64,000 bases of DNA from Onchocerca volvulus (Eukaryota > Nematoda > Chromadorea > Rhabditida > Onchocercidae): NCBI GenBank assembly GCA_000499405.2, contig HG738138.1, forward strand, positions 19,383,753-19,447,752. The letters are read 5' to 3'. Under the pieces are notes generated by a model that saw nothing but the letters and a program-made list of their open reading frames with translations, was not told the DNA's origin and did no database searches. The first letter of the stretch is position 1; each line of letters begins with the position of its first letter. The position numbers and the translations under genes are program-made. Positions 13,571 through 24,820 of this stretch are shown piece after piece.

Positions 13571-15954
13571 TTTCTGAGCTATTAAGAATATTAAAAATGC
13601 TGAATTTATTAGCGGTTTTGTCGAATGTGTAACAAGAATATTAAAGTTATTTTTCTTTTTGAAATAATCAAAAATGCGGAAATATAATGATTAGAAGTTA
13701 CAATGTGTCCAATATTATCATGTTTTGACGCTAAGTTTTCTGATTGTACTTCGCAGGAGTCATTTCTGATGATTATTTAGTAAGTATTTTCCCATCGTGA
13801 TGTTAGACGTGACTTCATCACTTTTTTGCTTCTCATATTTAAGACTGGAAACCTGAGCAGACTATCAATTGGTGTTCAAGGTATGGTAATCATTTTTTTT
13901 TTTTTTTTTTTTTTTGGAGAACGTAACAGTTAGTCATTTCTTTTAATTACTTTTGTTACTTCTTATTTCAGTGACATTGGTTTACATTCATTTCGTAATT
14001 TAACTTTCTTTTAAATAATATATCAAAAGTAAGATCCTGATAAGTAGAGATGGCTTTTTCCCAAACGGACTTTCTAGATCTTTCAAAATCGCTATCTTTT
14101 AACAAATGCATTCTACTATTGTTAGTTCCTTTTTACGTTGTCATGCCTTTCATTACTTATTTTGTTCCTTTTTACGCATAGTTTTTGAGAAATTATAGTG
14201 TGATTTATAAAATTTGAAAAATGGGAAAATGCTTTAAATGATCATCTGGATTTTTTGTAATTTATTTAAAATCTTATGCTACATGACTTATAATTTAAAT
14301 TACATACATTTTTGCCAACTCTTCCCCAAATTACATTTACTTAGTATCTTCATCTGTTCTAAGCAATATTTATGTTCATATCTACCTATCTACTACCCAT
14401 TTACCTGTTCTTTGTTGAGAATCTTCAACAGATGTTGATTCAAATATCGGACCACATCATTATCTTCCACTGAGTGTGAATATAAGAAGTTAAACACGGG
14501 TTTAGAGATCTTTTAAATTTTTAGTATTGTACAAACATGCAAAAATTTTTGCTGATCAGAGGAATATAATCCATACTATTATCAGTAAATTCTGATAAAA
14601 TATTTTCTTCGAAGTGTTACTGACAAATATAGAGTACTATATGTTGAACTGGCATTATAATTCGTGCTTTCACGAATTTATTTTATGTATTTGTCGGTTA
14701 CTGTAAATAACTAAATTAAATTGACGTGATTAGAAGTGCGAAGATTAGTGAATAAATTCAGCTTGACTTAAATTCCGAACACAGCTGTCCGGATAGTGGA
14801 CCGTTGGTGTTTGAAGCGTGTTCAAGATGAAATCGATTAAAACAAATGATCTATTTACAAAATCCTCCCTTTTATATCTGATTCCAACATCAATACAGCA
14901 ATCCAGTACAATACTGACATCAGTAGATATTCCGAACGACTGCAAATAAATTCTCTGTAAATTCACTGCTTTAAATACTGACGGATTCTTGAAGTTTTAA
15001 TTCTTCAATGTGTTTTCTAGTACTTCAACATATTTGGTCAGCTTTTATACAGTGATGTGAAAAACAAAACATGCGACGGGATCTATTTACAAATTCTCAT
15101 TATATCTAATTCTAACTCCAAGCAAATTCATATCTTGAACATATAATAGTGTTTTCAGCAATAAAACTTCGGGAAGCTCATCTTAAGGTTTGTGAAGAAT
15201 TGCTCCGTTTAAAGAGAAACCGATGTTGTGACCGGATGTTTATGAATTTATTCTAGAGGATCAATAAAAATCAAAACACATTTTGGCAATAGGAATACAT
15301 ATAAATAGCTGAATAATTTGAAGGAAATGTGGCTAAACAGCGCGTATCTAAGATACATGAAAATAGCGGCAGATATAAACAATGTTCCAACTAATTCAGA
15401 ACGTTTCAATGATTGAAGATATCGGAAATGATTAAAGAACCAAGGAAAGAGAATTTTAAACGCATATGCGATGCAGAAAAACTGCAAGACTGCAAAGGGA
15501 GTCTTCTGCAAGAATCACAAAAATTGTTAAGCTCTGCTGATGAGAAGCAAAGTATAGCTATAATGCCGCACTAAGATTATGTTAAAAATTTGGTAAAGAT
15601 AAAATATTCATTTATGAACAATAAGATGATGTCGGAGAAAGGAAATGACGGGGATCAATTCAAAAATATTAAATCCTTGACTGTGAAGAAATGATATCGA
15701 GGCTTAAAACCCAGCCTGAAATGTCTAAGGAGATCGTAAGAACGACGCGTAGTGATAAAAAAAAAAATGATACGAAGAGTAAATAAGACGGAATATGCAA
15801 AATCTGATTTTAGACGAGTATTTCCTTTTAAACTGTAAAATAGCTCATCTCATGCAAGTATGTTAATATCCCAGAAACAGCAAGAAAGTCAAAAACTTAC
15901 TATATTTGTGCAAGGAGATATTCCATCCGTTGGTACATTCTCTGGATCCGAATT
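13571..15954. other. gene-poor spacer with possible decayed exons
   Basis: No gene can be supported. A minus-strand open frame at 15248-15511 is hydrophobic (several aromatic, membrane-like stretches), and one at 14745-14966 gives a mixed sequence with no family match that I recognise. Segments near 14847 and 15079 are related copies (GATCTATTTACAAA...). These could be remnants of a duplicated gene, but no complete exon chain is visible. Confidence 0.35.
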
Positions 15955-18373
15955 TCAAGACAACAGTTCACAGTCTATTTGGTATATCACATTCTGTTTA
16001 GCAAAGCTTAAAGCATCGCTAACTTTGCAATTCAATTCTTCTATTCTATTCCTATTTACATGGAAAATCAAGTCCAAAAGTACCATTAACTTCTGAAATT
16101 TCCAATCGCTCAATATCTTTTAAGAATTACTTTTCAAGTTATTCAAGTTAATTAATAAAATTTTGTCATACGACAATTTTTGCCGGTTTACTGAAATTAT
16201 AAGCAGAACAGTTAAGCATATAAATTATCAACTTCTGAGCGCGTTTGAAGAACATGTACCTAACCATTCGCTCAAAAATACATAATCAAATATCATTTCA
16301 TTTGCGGAGTATAAATTAATTATTCAATGTTTAGCTGTCTTGAAATTCTTAAGGAAAGAATATCAGAAAGTCAATCATTGAATCAATTTCATTTTATATT
16401 GCAGAAAAAATAAAAATCAGTTGCCGCTTGAGAAACCAACAAAATCACTAACCAATCGAGTATCTCAACAAGTAATGAGTTAGAATGTTTTGCAGGCTCC
16501 AAGTGACTATTTGGCAAAATTTGCGTCGATAAATTTGCTGATGTTATTTCCATGATATCATGTTCATTCTCACTGGCGGATTCCTTAGCTAAAATTTCAG
16601 AAAAGTTTGAAAGACTGTTTTAATCCTCCGACGAACCTTAGAAAATAATGCCAATTCATCCATACAAAATATCATGAATTCATATCTGTATTTAAAATCT
16701 ACAAAATGAAAGATTGATTTTATCATCTAATTCTGTCTGTGGAAGTAAACTGTAACGAAAACCTTGCTCTTTACTAATTATCTTTTATTATATAAAAAAT
16801 ATGCAAACAAAATTCCTTGAAAAGACACATATCTGGAGGAATGCTATATTGAAATGAAAAATTTACCCGGCAAAGTTCCCACTCTACTGATTGTTTCCAA
16901 TAGTGTTGCTGAATTACAAGCAGAAGCAATTGTCCAATTTAAATTCGCCTTCTCCCGATCTAGTCCGAGTATTTCTTCTTGTTTTTCACTGTTTAAATAA
17001 CTGTACATGATTGACCGAATGTCGGCGCTTGATATCGCATGCAACTTATCGCTTTCCAATGTGTTCTCCTTGAAACAGTGACTGATCCAGTCAGGTGAGT
17101 GTTTCTCCTTAAAAATAGAATTAGGATAAGCAGAACCACTGCACTATATTATTATTATATAATAATATATTGAAATTACGATAATAAAATATGTTTCTAG
17201 CATCGGTAACTAAACAAGAAAGACCTTTAATAGCAGCAATATTGCTTCAATTTCTACTGTAGTATATCGGATTTTCATAGGTGTTCTTTCGGTCCTAAAT
17301 GTCCTAATACGTATTCAACACTAATTGCACCATTTCTTTCAGTTCTGATATTCATAAAACAGGTACAATGATTGATCACTTTTTTCGTCCCATGTGATAT
17401 CCTCTTTGGAAATGAATCCGCAAGATGTCTTGCTTTGCCAGCTGAAATGATCCACAGTCCAAATTATTTCAAATTAATACTCTCCATATGAAAGAAAAAC
17501 AAAAAATCAAAATGATCAAATTACGTAATCAATTGCACAAGTTTTGACTAACTTTTTAATCAAGATTTGTATAACTGATAAATTTTTCCAGGAGGTAAAG
17601 AAAGAAAATAAAAGAAACATCTAAAAATTAATAAAAGCATAATTGCGTTCAAATCTCAGGAAATCAAATAAATATTATGTTACTGTAAATTTCATAATCT
17701 ATCGTTAGAAGAATTTCCAGAAATAATTTATAACTTTCATTAGAACTGCTTGCTATCGGAAACATAATTAGTGAAAGCAACTTACATTTCACACCGCATA
17801 TATGTGCATTTATCCTTAACAGAAATGGTTGTCATCGCACCATTTGTTTTCATTCTGATATATTGTATGAAATTATCAAATTCGGCACAACTTCGAAAAT
17901 TTCGCGATTGTAATTCGAAATTCTGTTCCTCAATTTTGTGCTCATCAAAAGCATGTTTAGCCAAATTCTTCATTGTGTGGAATCTTTCACAACATTCAGG
18001 GCATTTTACTGGTTTCTGTCGAGGCTGGAAATGAATCTGCTTAAAAAGTGTCAAGAACTGAAATCAGATGATTCTTGAGCAAAAAATAATGGAAATAAAC
18101 AAGAACATATAGTGAAAATAAAATAGTCAAGACATGCTCTAAGAAAAATACCTTCACAGAATGATACTTGATTTTATAAGAAGGCCTTGTCGACTACCTC
18201 CATTCCACTCACAGCCATCAATACCACAGCGGGATTTCTTCCTATTTCCAACTTTGATAACTTCAATGTCATGCATCATTTGCATGTGACGTGAAAATGA
18301 CCAACTTGCTGAGAATCGTCTGTTGCATAGTTCGCAGAGTCTGCTTAGTAATATATCTGAATTCTTCTTTGAT
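15955..18373 (-). CDS. C2H2 zinc-finger protein with transposase-type (FAR1/Mutator-like) DNA-binding region
   Basis: Probable nuclear DNA-binding protein of unknown function. Likely exons on the minus strand: about 18373-18175, 18057-17789, about 17440-17315 (or to 17275), about 17110-16866, 16590-16462 and 16092-15955. The first has a C2H2 finger (CELCNRRF...HMQMMH) and CGIDGCEW; the second has CPECCERFHTMKNLAKHAFDEH, then a linker ending KCTYMRCEM. The third reads GKARHLADSFPKRI...HCTCFMNIRTERNGAISVEY. The pattern Y-x-C...S-G-K...C-x-F-x-x-V...Y is what arthropod and nematode C2H2 proteins share with Mutator/FAR1 transposase N termini. Later exons encode acidic helical sequence. Problem: joining 17789 to the acceptor at about 17440 shifts the frame by one, so there may be a micro-exon, another splice, or a real frameshift. 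Exons upstream of 18373 are likely missing. Confidence 0.6.
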
Positions 18374-19915
18374 CTCAAAATTTAAGACTGGATTTTAATT
18401 GAAATATAAGTTCACTTAGTCCTTCTCTAATAGCTACAAACCAAAGATGTGATGCTGTGTTGATCTCATGAAAGAAGTCATAGCTACTTCAGAGGTATCG
18501 AGCCAAAATAATTTATTTTTAAAATTCAGCCACCTCGAATCAAGAAGTGTGGCTAGTTATTAGTCAGTTATAAGAAACATTTGATAATCATAACATCAAA
18601 TCGTAGCGGGAAAATAAAGAACAAAGAGAAATATGCTTAGCTTTCTTGGAAAATCTTGGGAGAATTTACAGATTTTCGGATCTAGTATTACTATTTTCCG
18701 AAATTTTAAAACTTTAATTTCCTGAATTACCTAGCAAATTTTTGTCTGTTACTTGTAAGCAATTTCGTCACATATTATATTCAGATGAGCATGATGATAG
18801 AAAAAAATTCCATCGAACTTCTTGATTTTTCAGAAGCACCTCTATTTTGCAGTATTTGATCTGAACTGTCACCTCTTTGACTGCTTTACTCAGGAACTGA
18901 TGATCCAAAGTACTGCAAATTTCTAAAACGACAGTGCGTGATTAAACAATACTCATGACATTTGAATGTCAAGAAATACTATGTCGAAGAATTCCATACA
19001 ATCAGCTCGATATCCTTTTGGCATTCTGTCACAAGATTTAATCTTCCCAGTCTTTTAAAAAAAAAAAAAAAAAAAAAAACAAATATTTTAAAAATAATAC
19101 AAACCGACACGAAAAAGACAACTGGATATAAGGATGCGTAAAGGTAAAGAAATAAACAAAGTGAGCAATATGCACCTCTTACAGTCCAAACAAGGTAAAG
19201 GAGAATAACTACTCCTCCTAGATATTACCATTCACATCCTTAGGGAAAATTCAATCCATACGGTTCTTCCAATTCATTTATGGTCATAAATGAGTTCCTG
19301 CCTTTCCTTACCAATGAAAATTTCTATACAAGACTATCAGTTATCGCAATATGACATACCGACTCCGATAAATGACAAAATGCTTCCCGTAATATTCTAT
19401 ATCTACTTCGGTGTACTAGTAAACTTGCTGAACCATTCGTGAGAAAGCATTGTACCCAAAATCTCACAAACTTGAACCGTTTGAAACACTACCTTGTCAA
19501 TGTGATTACATACTGATATGTTTTGCAGGAAACTACCAAAGCTCCCGTCATGTGAAATCTCTACCAATTATTTGTATTGGCAAGTACCTTTATGAGACTG
19601 ACACGTCAAACCATTACATCTAAAACCACAAAAGAGCAGAACATTCAGGATATACAGTTCTCCAAAGCATACTATACATCATTGAGCAGAGGATAATTCC
19701 CAAGGCAGCTAATAGTAAACGAATTTCGTAAGTCAAAAGAGTTCTGCTCATCTTTAAATGATATTCGAACGGATTCCAAAAGATGAAGAACAATAGCAAA
19801 GGAAAATTACTGATATCTTTAGACCTGACTAAATCATACCGTGACATTTAACAGAAATTTATTGTTATTTAAACAAAACAACAAAAAACGAAAACAAAAA
19901 TTTCATTTCACATTT
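18374..19915. other. spacer with possible serpentine-receptor fragment
   Basis: Contains a poly-A tract near 19060 and one minus-strand open frame, 19620-19847. Its second half (about residues 33-75) reads YEIRLLLAALGIILCSMMYS and onward, reminiscent of a transmembrane segment of nematode 7TM chemoreceptors, which often have E-I-R-L-L before a membrane helix. No flanking exons were found, and eL43 begins immediately upstream on that strand, so any receptor would be a fragment. Nothing else is recognised. Confidence 0.25.
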
Positions 19916-21504
<1,589 letters not shown>

Positions 21505-23666
21505 TTATTTTGTTGGCCGCTGTGTCGAGTAACGTTTACCAAGACGCATTCCTAACTTCGTGTCATTTTGATCTGTGTTGGATATCTCAGATCTGCTTTC
21601 TCGATCTTCTTCACCTAAACGCCAAAAAAACATTTTGAAAATTTGCTAGCCATAATTACTAATTTCATCGCTAATGCAATTAGCAACTACAGATTCAAAA
21701 CCGCCATACTACTATTCTAAACTGCTTTAGAATTAGATGATATGTCGTACATAATATACAAAGCAGTCAGCAGTTACAGTCATTTTTACCTTGCTGCAAG
21801 ATGAGAATTGCTGACTATGATGTCTGTTAGCAAGAGCTCAAATAATTATGAAAAGATGAATTGCATAATTGTCCAATTAAATTTTAGAAGTTGAGAACTA
21901 ATATCTTACAAGTAAAATATCCAGTTCTTCCAGTCCTCTAAATTGGATTTAACATTATTTCCAGTTATTTACCTCCGTCTAACTTTTTGTTTTCGCGATA
22001 TTCTTTATTCAGTGCATCACCAACAGATAATAAGCGATTTTCGCTTTCTGCCTTTCTTATATCTTTTCTTCTGTCTTGATAATTAGTCTTATGACCATGA
22101 ACTTAAAACACTTACATTAGATAATATCATGAGAAAATGAATCTGGTACCAATTAAAATCAAAAAAGGTACATCAGTTCAATTAAGATTAATATTTATAA
22201 ATATATAACTTGGAGTATTGTTTAAGACATCAAAAACAATAAAAATATACTTCGACGTGTCTTTTTAAAATGACATAGTCTGTTCCAAATATTTGCTGGT
22301 ACTGCTGGCGCTCGAATTTGATTTATGCCACGCGTATCTTGTTGGGAAGCCGGAAACAATTTTTGTAATAATTTTAAAATGAAGATGTGCCCTTAAAATA
22401 ATCTTATCGAAAAGGACCTAATAAGAAAATTAGAAGTAAATATAGAAGCTATGAAAAATCCGAAAAAAATCTGTTTTTTCACTGAAATTGTCCTGTTTCA
22501 ATCATCTAAGCACTTTTACAAAAGAATTTCTTACTCGCATGGAATGTACATGCTTACCGAAGAGACAGGATTTCCTTCTCGGTCAATACCATATTTCATG
22601 GCAAATTCGAGATCAGACATTGGTATTTGATCAGTTTCATTATATAAATCATGTCGCCATTTATAATCAGCACGTGACAATCGATACTGCTTGATTTTTT
22701 CACCGGTTTCACGGGTATCGTGCATGAAAAATTGTCCTACGCGTGGGATGTATGCTGGATGTGCCTCATTCTGGTCTTGGTCAAATCCAGATACTTCTTC
22801 GTCCTAAGAAAAATCAGTACCTATAAGGTTTGAAGTACGGATAACATGTAACTACAATCTTTCTATACATTCTTGTTTTTTTGTAATTATTTTTATTCGA
22901 CTTCATCAAGTTCCAGTTATTTGTAATGAGAGTTGAGTTTTACTGAGTCCCACCATCGTTATGAGCATAAAAAAATGTATGCTGTAATGAAGTGCTAAGA
23001 TGTGAAATGAAGAGACCAGGATATCTTATCAAATTCAAACTTTATCATTCCCATCAGATTCATATCATTTACATTTTTTGTGAACAATAGATCATTAAAA
23101 TGGTCTTATCAACAGTTACCAGCTCCCACTTCATTCTTATTTTTTTACCAGTAAAAGTAAGCGAAGGATGTAAAGAGGACAAGTCATCATCTTTCATCTA
23201 GAAAGTGAATGTAAGCAATGTTCGGTATTATTAAAAAGGGATGTATTATATATTCAAAAAAGTAAAAGAAAAAGTGTTTTACCAGTAATAGAAGTCATTA
23301 GTGGCGGACAATTTCGAAGAACTATATATGAAGTAACCTGAGATTAACTGTGCAAGATCCTTTCGAAATGAAGGGGACAGGTCGCACTGCAGTGTCGTGA
23401 GTTTATTAAATTGGAAATATCAAACTTACGTTATCGGGGCTTCCTAACTGTTGAATATTCGCATTTTCATTACTGACAGAATTTTCCAGATTTTCATTTT
23501 CATGAACATTCACCGGTTCTTCGTCTTCTAGCTTTCTTGACTGTTCACTATCATTTATTTTTATTTCCGAAATCGTGCCAGTAATACCCAGCACCTCTAG
23601 ACTCTCCTTCATTGTCACTCGTACTTCTATTTTTTTTTTCTTTTCCATTTTAAAAGAACTTTGCAT
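21505..23666 (-). CDS. casc3: Barentsz / CASC3 (MLN51)-like exon junction complex protein
   Basis: Likely the RNA-binding EJC subunit that clamps eIF4A3 on spliced mRNA. Exons: 23666-23430, 22803-22558, about 22391-22251, 22101-21973, 21614-21505. Exon 2 holds the Btz/SELOR motif: HPAYIPRVGQFFMHD, then YKWRHDLYNETDQIPMSDLE and KYGIDREG. Human CASC3 has H-P-A-Y-I-P-R-K-G, a W-x-H-D core and L-Y-G-Y-D-I-R at the same places. The last exon ends KRYSTQRPTK. The N terminus (MQSSFK or MEKKKK start) is acidic and low in complexity. One point is unresolved: the total length is off by two, and exon 2 (phase 0 at 22558) does not join exon 3 (needs phase 1). An unusual donor inside exon 2 (phase 1, after KYG) would fix the frame but lose the DREG end. 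Confidence 0.75.
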
Positions 23667-24194
23667 AAGACGCTAAATGACAATCTAAAATTAATTAAAA
23701 TTTAGACATTTCTCATGACAGAAGTAAGGGAATTTTTTTCACTGCAGTACTAAAACAGTTTAACAGTAAATGTTAAGATTGTTAAATGTAAGGTTAAGAT
23801 TCACTACTGACATCTAAAATCTGGTGTAATGTATTTTGAAGTATCCGGATTTCCCGTAATAACTTGAGTTTGAATTTTTACCCTGACTTTAAAAAAAAAA
23901 AGGAAAATGACAGAAGTGGGAGGAAGTTTACAGAGCGAAGTGTCTAAGTTGAAGTGGAATGGACATCAGAAATGCACGTTGTATCTCTGGTCAAATTTAC
24001 TCCCGACTGGTCAGTTTTGATCATGACTCGCTTCTGTGATTTAGTGATGGGAAAAAGATCGCGATAAAAACTTCCCCGTCTTTTCTCGCAGTAAACAACA
24101 CCAAAATGGCAGTTAGTTCAAAAATAAAAGCTCGCGTAACCGAGTACAGTTGGAGATGAAAGCCAAAACCCATGTACTGAAAGGCAGTAGGGAA
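23667..24194. other. promoter-side spacer of the CASC3-like gene
   Basis: No gene is seen. The part from about 24000 continues the open frame of the glyQ remnant but no longer resembles GlyQ. The first 300 nt presumably hold the upstream region of the CASC3-like gene. Confidence 0.35.
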
Positions 24195-24386
24195 TTCATT
24201 CACATCAAGCACACCTCTTGCATCAAGCAGATTAAGTAAATGACTAGTTTTAACACATTGGTCATAAGCTGCTACCGGCAATTTTTTTTCAATAAGGAAT
24301 TGACACAACTTTTCCGCATCTTCAAATTCACGTAACGACGCTTCCTGGTTACATTCTTCGAATGTTCCACTTTTATTGCCGTAAAC
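24195..24386 (-). pseudogene. glyQ: remnant of bacterial glycyl-tRNA synthetase alpha subunit (glyQ), Wolbachia-like
   Basis: Reading the minus strand from 24386 gives VYGNKSGTFEECNQEASL, then REFEDAEKLCQFLIEKKL, then PVAAYDQCVKTSHLLNLLDA and RGVLDVNE. Bacterial GlyQ has near its C terminus a conserved block of the form L-P-x-P-A-Y-(D/E)-x-x-x-K-x-(S/A)-H-x-F-N-L-L-D-A-R-x-x-(I/L)-S-V-x-E-R. The eukaryotic cytosolic enzyme belongs to a different, unrelated fold of the class and does not carry this block. The match covers only about 64 codons. Upstream there are in-frame stops (about 24400-24430), and after DVNE the expected R-x-x-Y-I is lost. So this is a decayed fragment, not a gene. The REFEDAEKLC wording suggests an Anaplasmataceae donor. 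This is inference from memory of the family. No alignment was run. Confidence 0.65.
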
Positions 24387-24399
24387 TGCGATAAGCCTG

Positions 24400-24720
24400 C
24401 TTTATTTTTCCGCAGCAGCACGTAGCATTCACATCGTACTCCAATCGTACGTGACTTTCTTGATTCTGTCCAAGGGACTCGCACAACTCGTTCGGCGGGC
24501 GATAGAGCGGAACATGCGACTCAGGGAATCTACAACGGATGGACAAAGGATGCTGCAGGGAGAAGTAGCTGATGTGATGAACTTTGTTGTCCTGCCATGA
24601 AAAGATGCACGTAAGCGTTTCTGACCGGCGCAGCTACCATTAGGGAAGTGAAAATATTGTTCAATCATTGTTCCAAGGATATGATTTGTAATCGATGCAC
24701 ACATGCTATACTAACTCTTG
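24400..24720. other. GC-richer tract next to the glyQ remnant, origin unknown
   Basis: This 300-nt tract is visibly richer in G+C and CpG than its neighbours and is open in several frames on both strands (for example minus 24429-24704). I could not assign any frame to the rest of GlyQ, though one minus-strand stretch, LDRIKKVTYDWST (about 24440), might be a scrambled copy of the GlyQ segment before the REFEDAEKLC block. It may be part of the same bacterial insertion. Confidence 0.3.
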
Positions 24721-24820
24721 ATCTTGACACACTGAACAACCAAAAAATGGATACCTGTTTCATTGGGAATTCTTCGGGAACCAAGATGTAGAAGGTAGTC
24801 TTAATTATCATTTCAATGTA

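Noticed and set aside
17149..17172. AT-only palindrome TATTATTATTATATAATAATA
   Set aside because: Low complexity; expected by chance in such AT-rich DNA.
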